Shown: in pieces, positions 26,241 to 35,515 of the stretch
Numbering within the stretch: the stretch's first letter is position 1
How the letters are laid out: every line of letters begins with the position of its first letter
NCBI RefSeq assembly: GCF_001557215.1
Contig: NZ_LSJM01000318.1
Coordinates: 22,339-86,338 of the forward strand
Length of the DNA stretch: 64,000 bases
Direction of reading: 5' to 3'
Origin: Sphingomonas sp. CCH9-E2
Lineage (GTDB): Bacteria > Pseudomonadota > Alphaproteobacteria > Sphingomonadales > Sphingomonadaceae
Translations under genes and position numbers: made by a program
The notes under the pieces: model-generated
Told to the model about the DNA's origin: nothing
Seen by the model: the letters and a program-made list of their open reading frames with translations, nothing else
Database searches by the model: none

Positions 26241-29174
26241 ATGATGAATCTTGGCAATCTGAGCGCGCTGGCACTGGCCGGCACGGCAATAGTGCTTGTG
26301 GCACCGGCAGCGCTCGCACAGACCGATGGCGCGCGGGATTACGACGTCCCGAGCCAGGACCTTGGCGCGGCGCTCCGCGCGGTCGCGCAGCAGTCGGGAA
26401 CGCAGGTCTTCGCATCGACCGACCTGGTCGAAGGGCTTCGCGCGCCGGCGCTCAAAGGGCGGTATCGCCCGGAGGAAGCGATCCGTGAACTGCTCCGCGG
26501 GACTCGACTGCGCGCGGTCCCCGTCGGCCAGACGCTCGTCATCCAGAATGACATCCAGGGCGAAGCCGCGGACCGCACCGGTAGCGATGGTGAGGTGCTG
26601 ATCACCGGCACCCGCATCCGCGGCAGCGGCCCGGTCGGCGTTCCGGTCATCGCGATCGATCGCGCCGCCATCGAGGAGGGCGGCTTTGCCACCACACAGC
26701 AGATCGTGCAGTCGATCCCGCAGAATTTTGGCGGTGGCGCGAATGAGGGCACCAGCGGCCTGATCACCGCCGCTGGCAATGGCAACGTCGCCCGCGGCGC
26801 GGGCGTCAATCTGCGCGGTCTGGGTCCAAGCTCGACCCTGCTCCTCATCAATGGCGACCGTCCGCCGCTCGGAGGGTTTTCAGGGACCTTCTCCGACCTG
26901 TCGGTGATGCCCGCGTCCGCGATCGAACGCGTCGAGATCGTGCCCGATGGATCTTCGGCGATCTATGGCTCGGATGCCGTTGCCGGCGTCGTGAACATCG
27001 TCACCCGCGACAATTTTCGCGGCGCCGAAACCAGCTTCCGGATCGGCACCGCCGACGGAAGCGCGCAGGAATATCAGTTCAGCCAGCTGCTCGGCACGCG
27101 CTGGGCAAGCGGCCATGCAATGATCGCCTATGAATTCTATCATCGCGACAACCTGTCCGCAGACAGCCGCGCCTATATCACCGACGATCTGCGCGCCTTT
27201 GGCGGCGGGGATTATCGCGGCAATTTCGCAAGCCCGGGGACGATCGTCGCCGGCGGCATCAACTTTGCGATTCCTGCCGGTCAATCCGGAGTCGGACTCA
27301 CCCCGGCACAGCTGACGCGCGGCGCGGTCAACCGCGGCGATGGATGGGATGGGGTCGATATTCTGCCCCAACAACGGCGCCATTCGGTGTTCGTGTCAGC
27401 AAGCCAGGAGCTGACCGACTCGCTGCGGGTGTATGCAAGGATCCTGTCGACGTGGCGGGATTTCGATGTCGCCACCCGGACCGGGACCGATAGCCGGCGC
27501 ACCGTCCCGGTCACCAATCCTTTCTACATCGATCCGATCGGCACCGGCCAGCCGATCGGGGTCAACTACAGCTTTTCGCGCGATCTTGGAAACGAGCGCA
27601 ATCGCGGCACGGTCCGGGCCTATGGCGCAACCGCCGGCCTCGAATTCCAGCTCGGCACATGGACGGTGGATGCCCATGGCACCTGGGGCCGTCAGGACGA
27701 GCGCTATGACTATCTCAACCGGGTCAACAGCGCGCGGCTCGCGCTGGCGCTTGCCGACACCAACCCGGCCACTGCCTATAATCTTCTGGGTGATGGCGGG
27801 TCCACCAACCCCGATACGATCGCGTCGATCCGCGGCTACAACAAGCGGCGCTGGGACGCTGTCGTATGGTCCGCCACGCTGCGTGCCGACGGCCCCTTGT
27901 TCGCGCTTCCTGCGGGCGCTGTCCGACTCGCGATCGGCGCGGAATATCGCGAGGACCGCTACCGCGATCGCGAAAGCATCGCCTATACCTCGACCCTGAC
28001 GCCACAGGCGGTGGCGCTCACCCCGCTACCCGGCCCGCGCAGGGTCACCGGACTCTATGCCGAACTGCGCGTGCCGGTGTTCGGCGAGCGCGTGGCGCTG
28101 CCGCTGCTGCACCGCCTCGACCTCTCGGCCGCGGTCCGCAGCGAGCGATACAGCGACTTTGGCAGCACGACCAATCCCAAGTTCAGCTTTGCCTGGGATC
28201 TGGTCGACGGGCTGCAGCTTCGCGGCAGCTACGGCAAATCGTTCCGTGCGCCCGGCGTCACCGAGCTGCGACAGGACCCCGGCACGCTGGGTCACTTCGC
28301 CTATCCGGCCGTCGATCCGCAATCGCCCACGGGCATTTCGAATATCATGGTCATCCGCGGCAATGATCCTGACATCGGCCCCGAGCGCGCGACGACATGG
28401 ACGCTGGGTGCGGATCTGAAGCCCGCCGGCCTGACCGGTCTTCGCGCGGGAGTGACCTGGTTCAACGTCAGTTATCGCGATCGCATCGCCTCGGTCGCAT
28501 CGTCGGTGACCAGTTTTCTGATCAACCGCGACATCTATGCGCCCATCCTGACCTACAATCCGCCGGCCGCGCAGATCGCCGAGCTGTTCGCATCGCCTTA
28601 CTATCTCAATCTTGCCGGAGTTCCGAGCACGGCGCCGATCCTGGCCATCGCCGATGCGCGAACGCGCAACCTGTCGGTGGTCAAGCAGTCCGGGCTCGAC
28701 CTCGATCTCCAATATGGCTTCAAGCTCGCGGGCGGAAATGCCGAGCTCGGGGCGGTCGCGACCTATATTTTCGGGATCAAGCAGCAGGTCACCGCGACGT
28801 CAGCTCCGGTCGATGTCGTCGATACGGTCGGCAATCCGATCGACCTGCGAATCCGCGGACGGGCGAGCTTCAGCAAGGATGGCGTAGGCGTCGCGCTCTT
28901 CGCCAACTATGCCGATCGCTATACCAACCGCACGGTCACGCCAGCCCAGCGCGTGGCGGCCTGGACGACGTTCGATCTCAATCTGAGCTACAGCTTCCAG
29001 CATCGGTCGGGCGCACTTGCCGGCGTGCGGGTGGCGCTCAATGCGAGCAATCTGCTCGATGCCGACCCGCCTTATGTGAACTATGTCGTGGGCACGCTCG
29101 GCCTTGGTTTCGATGGCGAAAATGCCAGCCCGATCGGTCGGTTCATCGCGCTGCAGGTGAGCAAGGCGTGGTAA
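26241..29174 (+). CDS. TonB-dependent receptor with N-terminal signalling domain (lasso-associated)
   Basis: 977 residues. Signal peptide, then an STN domain (about 30-105: YDVPSQDLGAALRAVAQQSG), plug (about 120-250) and a 22-strand-type barrel ending in an aromatic strand (RFIALQVSKAW). The STN domain links it to the FecR/FecI pair. ATG at 26241 or 26244. The isopeptidase start overlaps its stop, so receptor and isopeptidase are translationally coupled. Uptake of a lasso peptide, own or foreign, is inferred from this pairing, known for the AtxE-type loci. Confidence 0.88.
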   Translation: MMNLGNLSALALAGTAIVLVAPAALAQTDGARDYDVPSQDLGAALRAVAQQSGTQVFASTDLVEGLRAPALKGRYRPEEAIRELLRGTRLRAVPVGQTLVIQNDIQGEAADRTGSDGEVLITGTRIRGSGPVGVPVIAIDRAAIEEGGFATTQQIVQSIPQNFGGGANEGTSGLITAAGNGNVARGAGVNLRGLGPSSTLLLINGDRPPLGGFSGTFSDLSVMPASAIERVEIVPDGSSAIYGSDAVAGVVNIVTRDNFRGAETSFRIGTADGSAQEYQFSQLLGTRWASGHAMIAYEFYHRDNLSADSRAYITDDLRAFGGGDYRGNFASPGTIVAGGINFAIPAGQSGVGLTPAQLTRGAVNRGDGWDGVDILPQQRRHSVFVSASQELTDSLRVYARILSTWRDFDVATRTGTDSRRTVPVTNPFYIDPIGTGQPIGVNYSFSRDLGNERNRGTVRAYGATAGLEFQLGTWTVDAHGTWGRQDERYDYLNRVNSARLALALADTNPATAYNLLGDGGSTNPDTIASIRGYNKRRWDAVVWSATLRADGPLFALPAGAVRLAIGAEYREDRYRDRESIAYTSTLTPQAVALTPLPGPRRVTGLYAELRVPVFGERVALPLLHRLDLSAAVRSERYSDFGSTTNPKFSFAWDLVDGLQLRGSYGKSFRAPGVTELRQDPGTLGHFAYPAVDPQSPTGISNIMVIRGNDPDIGPERATTWTLGADLKPAGLTGLRAGVTWFNVSYRDRIASVASSVTSFLINRDIYAPILTYNPPAAQIAELFASPYYLNLAGVPSTAPILAIADARTRNLSVVKQSGLDLDLQYGFKLAGGNAELGAVATYIFGIKQQVTATSAPVDVVDTVGNPIDLRIRGRASFSKDGVGVALFANYADRYTNRTVTPAQRVAAWTTFDLNLSYSFQHRSGALAGVRVALNASNLLDADPPYVNYVVGTLGLGFDGENASPIGRFIALQVSKAW

Positions 29175-31279
29175 GGCGTCTGCTCTCCACGACCGCACTG
29201 GCGCTGAGTTCGTGCATGGCCGGCGCGGCGCACGCAGCAGCGCCGGCCTGCGCCGAACGCCTGTTGCCGCCCTCCCCCGGGGCGGCAACAGGCCAGCGGG
29301 CGATCACCGCGCGGGACCTGATCGAACTGCGCGATTTCGGAAAGCTGAGCGACCATAGTCGCAGTCACTCCTTTCGACTCTCGCCAGACGGAAAATTCGC
29401 CGCGCTGATCCTGCGGCGGGCCGATACGGGTTCGAACAGCTATTGTTTTGGCGTCATGCTGGTGCCGCTGGACGGGCGCAGTCGGCCGAGGCTGCTCGAC
29501 AGCGGGGGTGAATTCATCGCGACAATGACCGACCCCTATGGCGCAGCCGGGGTTCCGAGCGGGCTGCCCATGACCGACGCGCCGGTCTGGTCCCCCGATA
29601 GCCGGTCGCTTGCCTATCTTCGCCGTGATCGGGGCCGCACCCGGATCTGGCGGGTGGATCTCGCTGGCGGTCCGGCGCGCCCGGTGGCGCGGCCCGCGTC
29701 CGAACCGCAGGACCTCGCCTGGTCGATCGATGGTCGGCATCTGCTGTTCACAACACGTCCCGGCTATGAAGCCGGTCTCGCCGAGATCGAGCGCGAAAGC
29801 CGAAGCGGCTTTCTCTACGACACGCGCTTCTGGGCACTCGCCTTCGCCAGACCCACACCACGGCTTCCGATCCCGTTCGAAACCCACGCGCTCGATCTTG
29901 CAACCGGCCGGGCCCGCATCGTCACTGCGGGCGAAGCCGACGCGATGAAGGGAGCGCGCGCGCAGGGGGCGGCCGGAGCACCGCTTCGTGCGCGATCGGC
30001 GTCGGGCACAACCGCCTGGGCAGAACCCGATCCGGCGCGTCCGCGCGGCGCGGCGCGCCTGCTGCTGGCGCGTGGCGATCGGTCGATCCGCTGCAAGGCA
30101 CCCATGTGCACCGGTCCGATTGGAGGTCTCTGGTGGCTCGACGACACCACGCTGCTGATCCTGCGCGCAGGCAATGCCGAAAATGGCGGTCGCAGCGCAT
30201 TGTACCGCTGGCGCATGGAGGGGGATGCCGAACTGCGGAAGGTTCTTGAGACCGATGACTGGCTCGCGCATTGCGCGCTTGCCGGAGACACGCTGATCTG
30301 CGCGCGCGAAACGGCAACCTCGCCCCGGACACTGGTGCGGATCGATCCTGCAACCGGTCACAGCGTGACGCTGTTCGATCCCAACCCCGAGACGGCGAGC
30401 TGGCGCTTCGGCAAGCATGCACGGCTGGTCTGGAGCGATCGCGATGGCGTTCGCAGCTATGGCGATCTCATGCTTCCGCCCGATCACAAGCCGGGCGCAC
30501 GCCACCCGCTGATCATCGTCCAGTATCTCTCGCGCGGCTTCCAGCGCGGCGGTCTGGGCGACGAATATCCGATCCAGCTGCTTGCCGCGCGCGGCTATGC
30601 GGTACTCAACTTCCACGCCCCGCAGGAGTCGGATGAAGCTGCGGCCGCGCCCGACGCGATCGCGGCGCAGCGCATCAAGGTGCAGGACTGGTCGGGTCGG
30701 CGGCGCATCCTGACCGCGCTTGAAGCGGGCGTGGATACCGCGATCGCGCTTGGGGTCGTCGATCCCGGTCGCATCGGAATCACCGGCCTGAGCGATGGCG
30801 CGAGCACCGTTCAGTTCGCGCTGAACAATTCCGACAGGTTCAAGGCGGCGATCGTCTCAAGCTGCTGCGACGAGCCCAGCGCGGTGTTCAGCGTGGGCCC
30901 GGCCTATGGCGGTGTCGTCGCACAGGTCGGGTATCCGCCCGCAGGTGAGGACGGGCGGGCATTCTGGCGGGCGCAGTCGCTCGCCATGAATGCACATCGG
31001 ATCAGGGTTCCGTTGCTGATGCACCTTGCTGACGCCGAGTTTCGGATGGCGCAGGAGACGTTCAGCGCGCTGCGCGCCCATGATGCCCCGGTCGAGATGT
31101 ATGTGTTCGAGGACGAATGGCACACCAAGCAACATCCCGCGCATCGGCTCGCCATCTATGAACGTAACCTCGCCTGGTTCGATTTCTGGCTGCGGGGCGT
31201 CAAAACATCAGATCCGTCACGCGGAGCCGAAATCGCGCGCTGGACAGCGATGCGGTCAGTTAACGATGCGCGCCGATGA
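29168..31279 (+). CDS. Lasso peptide isopeptidase (AtxE2 type, prolyl-oligopeptidase fold)
   Basis: 703 residues if translation starts at the GTG at 29168, 7 nt inside the receptor gene and preceded by AGGTGA; later ATGs would cut the signal peptide (RRLLSTTALALSSCMAGAAH). A beta-propeller (about 50-430) is followed by an alpha/beta hydrolase domain: nucleophile GLSDGAS, Asp in LMHLADAEFRM, His in DEWHTKQHPAHR. AtxE2-type enzymes hydrolyse the macrolactam bond of the cognate lasso peptide in the periplasm or cytoplasm. Its last 24 nt overlap the convergent cyclase gene. Confidence 0.85.
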   Translation: MVRRLLSTTALALSSCMAGAAHAAAPACAERLLPPSPGAATGQRAITARDLIELRDFGKLSDHSRSHSFRLSPDGKFAALILRRADTGSNSYCFGVMLVPLDGRSRPRLLDSGGEFIATMTDPYGAAGVPSGLPMTDAPVWSPDSRSLAYLRRDRGRTRIWRVDLAGGPARPVARPASEPQDLAWSIDGRHLLFTTRPGYEAGLAEIERESRSGFLYDTRFWALAFARPTPRLPIPFETHALDLATGRARIVTAGEADAMKGARAQGAAGAPLRARSASGTTAWAEPDPARPRGAARLLLARGDRSIRCKAPMCTGPIGGLWWLDDTTLLILRAGNAENGGRSALYRWRMEGDAELRKVLETDDWLAHCALAGDTLICARETATSPRTLVRIDPATGHSVTLFDPNPETASWRFGKHARLVWSDRDGVRSYGDLMLPPDHKPGARHPLIIVQYLSRGFQRGGLGDEYPIQLLAARGYAVLNFHAPQESDEAAAAPDAIAAQRIKVQDWSGRRRILTALEAGVDTAIALGVVDPGRIGITGLSDGASTVQFALNNSDRFKAAIVSSCCDEPSAVFSVGPAYGGVVAQVGYPPAGEDGRAFWRAQSLAMNAHRIRVPLLMHLADAEFRMAQETFSALRAHDAPVEMYVFEDEWHTKQHPAHRLAIYERNLAWFDFWLRGVKTSDPSRGAEIARWTAMRSVNDARR

Positions 31280-33025
31280 CTGGCGCTCCCAATGCCGAAC
31301 CCAGGCCTCAACATCGACCAGCGCCATCAGTTCAGGGAGCAAGCCGCCCTTGCTCAGCTCATCCGCGAAATATCGTTCGAGGCGCTTGCGGTCGATCAGT
31401 CGCTCTTTCGCCAGCGCGCCTCCCAGCAGCATGTCGCGCAGGCGCGGCAGGTTGGCGGCAATCACGCGGTGAACCAGCGTGTTGAACGCGACCTTGCTAC
31501 GGCGGTCGATCACTGCCGCCGGCAAGGCGTCGCGAAACGCCTCACGCGCGGCCGCGCGGTTGTTGCCGCCAATGCACCAATGCCAGCTCGGGATCCGCAG
31601 GCAGGTCTCGAAGATCGGCTGCGACATCAGTGGCGCAATGAAGGGTGCAATTGACTCCCGGCCATAGCCCTCGAGATGGTTCTGAATTGCGATGATCGAC
31701 CAGACATGGCGCCTCTTTCCCGGGGCTATATCGTCTCGGGCCCTCAGCCAGGGATTCCCCGCAGGCCAGGGGAGGGTCGCGCAGACATCTTCAGCCAGAA
31801 ACGGATTGGCCATCGGGGTCGGCAACACGTTCACCGGTTGCATGGATCGGCGCACTGCGGTGAGCAGCACCACCCATGCGTTGGTCCCGGCGAGCCGAGC
31901 AATATCGGCAGCCGTCTCGAACACCCCCCTGCCGAAACCTTCCGCGCGAAGCCGGTCGATGACGGGCAGTGCCGAATGAAGCAGGCAGAACATGCTGTCG
32001 CCTCCGGCCCCGCCCAGAAATGCATCGGCGCCGCGCTGCTTTGCGAATGCCTGGATCGAGCGATCAAAGGCCTGCGATAATGCGCGCGCGCAGGGCCGGG
32101 GTTGTCGCCATGCGTCGCTGCGTTCGATGTCGACCACCGCGGCATCCGCCAGCATCTCCTTGAGCGGCAGCCCTATATGGGCTGCAACCGCGCGTGCCCA
32201 GGGACGCTCGTCGGCCTCGCCGGGCTCGGGTCCGAAGGTCAGGCAATGCGCATCTGCAACGCCGGATAGGCCAGCAGCAACGATTGCCGAGTCGAGGCCG
32301 CCCGAAATCTCGATCAGCGGTCGGTCGAAGCATTCACCCCAGCTCTGCAGCGCCGCTAATCCGACGTCCCGAAGTGCGGCAATCGATCTCGCGCTGTCAG
32401 CGAACTGCGCATCCCGGGCGGCAAAGCGCCACGGGGTCCAGTCGCATCGAGCGCTCGCCGCGTTGCGCTGGACTGTAAGGCAGACACCGGGCAGCAGCTC
32501 GCTGACCCCGCGCAGCGCGGTCTGCGCGGGGCGCAGATCTCGAAACGCAAGCGATTGTGCGATTATGGTCCAGTCGATCGACGGAACTACCAGCCCATGC
32601 TCGAACAGCAGATCAGGGCGCGAGGTGACCAGATGCACCCCGTCGCGCTCGAAATGGTAACAGGCGACCGTGCCGGACGGATCGCGCAGGATTTCCACGC
32701 CATCGCCTTGCACCCGAATGGCGACATATCCGCCCCAATAGCAGTCCAGCAGTTCACCTGTCTCCAGCTCTGCCAAGGCGGTCGGGGGCGATTGCGTGAT
32801 GCGCGAGAAGGTGTCGCGGCGGAACAGATGACCCCAGATCACGCCTCGACCTTCGCCAAGGACCAGGTGCGCCGCGCGAGCGTCACCCAGAATCTCCAGA
32901 CCATCGCGCTCGACAAGCGGTACGAGCCGGTGGTGCGCTGCGAGCGCGTCGAGAAACTGCCTCAGCCAATCCGGTGCCGTGCACGCGGGCGCGGTGACGC
33001 AAGCGATGAACGCGGCGTTGTTCAT
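31256..33025 (-). CDS. Lasso peptide cyclase (asparagine synthetase homologue, C protein)
   Basis: 589 residues from the ATG at 33023-33025, overlapping the B-gene stop (ATGA). N-terminal glutaminase-like region (1-210) lacks the catalytic Cys2; the ATP-pyrophosphatase loop SGGLDS is at 241-246. This is the lasso C protein, which adenylates the core Asp/Glu side chain and closes the ring on the alpha amine of residue 1. A normal glutamine-dependent asparagine synthetase would keep Cys2. Context with the precursor and B protein makes the assignment firm. Confidence 0.9.
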   Translation of the reverse strand: MNNAAFIACVTAPACTAPDWLRQFLDALAAHHRLVPLVERDGLEILGDARAAHLVLGEGRGVIWGHLFRRDTFSRITQSPPTALAELETGELLDCYWGGYVAIRVQGDGVEILRDPSGTVACYHFERDGVHLVTSRPDLLFEHGLVVPSIDWTIIAQSLAFRDLRPAQTALRGVSELLPGVCLTVQRNAASARCDWTPWRFAARDAQFADSARSIAALRDVGLAALQSWGECFDRPLIEISGGLDSAIVAAGLSGVADAHCLTFGPEPGEADERPWARAVAAHIGLPLKEMLADAAVVDIERSDAWRQPRPCARALSQAFDRSIQAFAKQRGADAFLGGAGGDSMFCLLHSALPVIDRLRAEGFGRGVFETAADIARLAGTNAWVVLLTAVRRSMQPVNVLPTPMANPFLAEDVCATLPWPAGNPWLRARDDIAPGKRRHVWSIIAIQNHLEGYGRESIAPFIAPLMSQPIFETCLRIPSWHWCIGGNNRAAAREAFRDALPAAVIDRRSKVAFNTLVHRVIAANLPRLRDMLLGGALAKERLIDRKRLERYFADELSKGGLLPELMALVDVEAWVRHWERQSSARIVN

Positions 33026-33675
33026 AGCGCGAGGATCGGGGTGAAGCCCGATACATGGTCGTAGCTGTCGTTCAGGAGCGCTTGCGGTGTCTGAAGCCAG
33101 CAGTGCGCGGCGAACGGCTCGGGCATGATCCCGAAGACGAGTTGCGCTCCGTATCCGCGCCGCGCCAGCCAGCTGTCGAGCGCGAGCGAGTCGAGGAGGC
33201 AGTTGCGTGCGATCGGCACCAGCGGTCGGCTTCGCTCGAATGCCGCAGCTTCGACGAGCGTTGCATCGAGCTGGCCCAGGACCGGAAGCGGCGTGCGCAT
33301 GCGACGGCGCGACAGGATCAGGTGTAATGGCGAACAACGCAGCCTGAGCCAGGCGGCGGTCACCTGCCGCGCGACGGCAACGGCGCTGCCGCGCGCGGGT
33401 GCCTCCCGGGCCTGAACAAGCGTATCGGGGATCCTGACGCGATCCCGCAAGGCGTTGGTCGGGACCGGATCCGATCTCTGCAGCACCCTTGCCTTGCCAA
33501 GCAGGTCGATGATCGCATCGGGCGCGGGCGCCCCATGTCGCACGTTCAGCCAGGTCAGCATTTCCGCATGAGCCGATTGCGGAACACGGAAATAGCGATC
33601 GCGCCGAAGATCGAGCACGAACAGCTTGTTGGAAGCGACGCAGGCGGTCGCGTGCGGGAGGATGCGCCAGAACAT
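33022..33675 (-). CDS. Lasso peptide B protein: RRE plus transglutaminase-like leader peptidase
   Basis: 217 residues from the ATG at 33675, chosen because MFWRILPHATACVASNKLFV then LDLRRDRYF matches the usual lasso B N-terminus; longer starts give non-family sequence. Residues 1-70 look like the PqqD-type RRE that grips the leader; residues 100-217 are the transglutaminase-fold cysteine protease with Cys159 (ARNCLLD), His191 (AHCWLQ) and Asp203. This is the fused B arrangement of proteobacterial clusters. It removes the 22-residue leader. Order A-B-C in one operon. Confidence 0.88.
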   Translation of the reverse strand: MFWRILPHATACVASNKLFVLDLRRDRYFRVPQSAHAEMLTWLNVRHGAPAPDAIIDLLGKARVLQRSDPVPTNALRDRVRIPDTLVQAREAPARGSAVAVARQVTAAWLRLRCSPLHLILSRRRMRTPLPVLGQLDATLVEAAAFERSRPLVPIARNCLLDSLALDSWLARRGYGAQLVFGIMPEPFAAHCWLQTPQALLNDSYDHVSGFTPILAL

Positions 33676-33816
33676 CGATCGGGCCGCTCCTTCGATCAGC
33701 AGATGAATGAACCGTTTTTGCTTCCCGCGCTGGACGCCGACGCTCGTTCGGCCAAGACGCGACGCGGCCTCGCAATGGCGCCGGTCGGGTGGAAAGGCCC
33801 GACCGACGCGCACTGC

Positions 33817-33948
33817 TCAGTCGTTGGTGAGTCCCTGCGGGATCACCAGGCCGGCGAGGTCGAACTGACCCTCATTGGCCCCCTGCGTCTCCACGCTGGC
33901 GACGCCGAGGTCGATCAGTTCGACCGTTTCATTGTTGTCATGGTCCAT
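33817..33948 (-). CDS. Lasso peptide precursor
   Basis: 43 residues from the ATG at 33946-33948, with GGAG nine nt upstream; a longer in-frame Met at 34002 lacks a leader-like start. Leader: residues 1-22 (MDHDNNETVELIDLGVASVE then TQ), with the required Thr at position -2 (Thr21). Core: residues 23-43, starting GANEGQFD. Gly23 and Asp30 would form an 8-residue ring with a 13-residue tail ending LTND. By summing residue masses the cyclised core should be about 2110.0 Da (monoisotopic). The core does not match a lasso peptide I can name. Confidence 0.85.
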   Translation of the reverse strand: MDHDNNETVELIDLGVASVETQGANEGQFDLAGLVIPQGLTND

Positions 33949-34030
33949 TGCTCGTCTCCATGTCGCGGGATGCGACAGAGACAAACTCATCCAAGCGTGC
34001 ATGTATAAGAAGTTTATAATCCGATTATAA
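33949..34030 (-). promoter_or_regulatory. Probable lasso promoter and operator region
   Basis: AT-rich intergenic stretch between the GntR gene and the precursor. It has a perfect 10-bp palindrome GATTATAATC (just before and over the GntR stop) followed by a partial second copy GGATTATAAAC. On the reverse strand a TTGATT box 17 nt before TTCTTA, or the TATACAT further down, could be promoter elements. The paired palindrome could be an operator. Confidence 0.4.
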
Positions 34031-34624
34031 TCAAATTGACGATCCAGCGTGTTCGCGTCGCCTGATCAGCTCGGAAACGAACTTCATTCGTCGCAGATGA
34101 TAGCGCCGGATCGCTTGTTGAATTGATGCGTCAGCGGACTCTATTTCATGAAGTTCTGCGGGACTCGCTCCGAGCACGTCGGGCTCGACCAGCCGGAAGG
34201 GATGGAGGCGATCCGAAACATTCGCCACTGCCGCATGAATTTCGCGGTTGGGCGCGCATGCAGCCAGTCGCTCGAACAGGCGATCGGCCCGGTCGGCGAG
34301 GGATGAGAATGTGCCGGCTTCGGACTGGACGAGCGGCGCGCGCGCAGTTCGACACGCAATGGACACAAGAGCGGAATGCCATTCGTAGAGATCGCGCAGA
34401 TCGGCCTCGGAGTAGCGCGGAACATGAAAGCCTTCACCACTGCTGGCCTCCACCAGGCGCTCGCCAACAAGACGGTGCAGCACATCCCTGACTGGCGTCA
34501 TGCTGACGCCCAGGTCTCCCGCAATGCGGTTGGCCTCGAGCCGCGCACCCGGTGCAAGCCGGCCGTCGCGCAACATCTGCTTCAGCACCGAGTAGCTGCG
34601 CTCCATCGCCTGGAGCGGGCTCAC
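34031..34624 (-). CDS. GntR-family transcriptional regulator
   Basis: 197 residues from a GTG overlapping the stop of the dioxygenase gene (GTGA); an ATG six codons later (34606) is possible. The winged helix (YSVLKQMLRDGRLAPGARLE, IAGDLGVSMTPVRDVLHRLV) is typical GntR, followed by a helical ligand domain of FCD-like character (YEWHSALVSIACRTARA). It is the last gene of the luxI unit and lies immediately before the lasso precursor, so regulation of that promoter is a reasonable guess. Confidence 0.82.
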   Translation of the reverse strand: MSPLQAMERSYSVLKQMLRDGRLAPGARLEANRIAGDLGVSMTPVRDVLHRLVGERLVEASSGEGFHVPRYSEADLRDLYEWHSALVSIACRTARAPLVQSEAGTFSSLADRADRLFERLAACAPNREIHAAVANVSDRLHPFRLVEPDVLGASPAELHEIESADASIQQAIRRYHLRRMKFVSELIRRREHAGSSI

Positions 34625-35505
34625 CGAACACGCCCTTGGCTGGCGCGGTGCGCGGCGACCGCCTTAGCCTGATCGGGCCGGAGCGCGTCGACCGCGCCGA
34701 TATGCTCGGCAAGGCAGTCTGTCAGCAATATTGAGGGACAGACGCCTTCGTAATTGCCGAGATTTGGCCGGTGCTGGCAATACCCGACCAGCGCGGCGAG
34801 CTCAGGCGGAAACGTCCTGGCGACCGAAGGCGGATAGGCCAGCCACTGATTTTCGTAGGGCTTGAGCCAACCCAGGCAGAAACTGACCACCACGGCTCTG
34901 CGAACTTCGCTGGTGCGATTTGCGCCCGCGCCATGGAGGGTCGAGCCAAGGAATACGATCGCATCGCCCGGTTCGCATTCCGCGACGATCGAGTGACTTG
35001 GCATCGCGTCATTCAGTGCGGCTTTGCCATGGCTGTTCGGGTAAATGATTGTCGCACCGTTCTCGACGGTGAACCGCGTAAGCGGCCACATCACGTTGAC
35101 CAGATATTCGACCTCGCCTTTCACGCCTGCCCACATGTCCTGGTCGCGATGCGGGAACTGTGCCGGCGCGCCTGGATGAAGTGCAATCGCCTGCATCAGG
35201 TTGAGCTGGATGGTGTCGCACCATTGTCCGAGCAAGCGCTGGCACACGGCAAGGATCAACGGTTCCAGCGCAAGCGCCGCGGCACGAGGTGTCCGTTTCA
35301 ACAGGCTCCCGAACCGCTTCGTTCGTGCGCCATAGAAATCGCCTTCGCAGAACGGCGTAGCTGCGAACACCGGACCCAGATCTTCATCAAGCGCTTCAAT
35401 CGAACCGCGCGGAAGCAGGTTGGGAACGATGCACCAGCCTTCCCGCTCAAGATCCTCGGAAACAGCCTCAATCCGGACAGGCTTCGGGGTCGAATTGCGT
35501 GTCAT
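34621..35505 (-). CDS. Phytanoyl-CoA dioxygenase (PhyH) family protein
   Basis: 294 residues from the ATG at 35505 (GAGGAG six nt before); an ATG at 35523 would overlap luxI. Fe(II) ligands: HxD in PHRDQDMW and the distal His in STLHGAGANR, with the 2-oxoglutarate Arg in SEVRRAVVVSF. A soluble Fe/2OG hydroxylase. PhyH genes downstream of luxI recur in sphingomonads, but the substrate is unknown; acyl-homoserine lactone, a fatty acyl precursor or the lasso peptide are all possible. Confidence 0.82.
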   Translation of the reverse strand: MTRNSTPKPVRIEAVSEDLEREGWCIVPNLLPRGSIEALDEDLGPVFAATPFCEGDFYGARTKRFGSLLKRTPRAAALALEPLILAVCQRLLGQWCDTIQLNLMQAIALHPGAPAQFPHRDQDMWAGVKGEVEYLVNVMWPLTRFTVENGATIIYPNSHGKAALNDAMPSHSIVAECEPGDAIVFLGSTLHGAGANRTSEVRRAVVVSFCLGWLKPYENQWLAYPPSVARTFPPELAALVGYCQHRPNLGNYEGVCPSILLTDCLAEHIGAVDALRPDQAKAVAAHRASQGRVR

Positions 35506-35515
35506 CGCGGTCTCC

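Noticed and set aside
29081..30616. 511-codon reverse ORF inside the isopeptidase
   Set aside because: Antisense to a gene with intact catalytic motifs.
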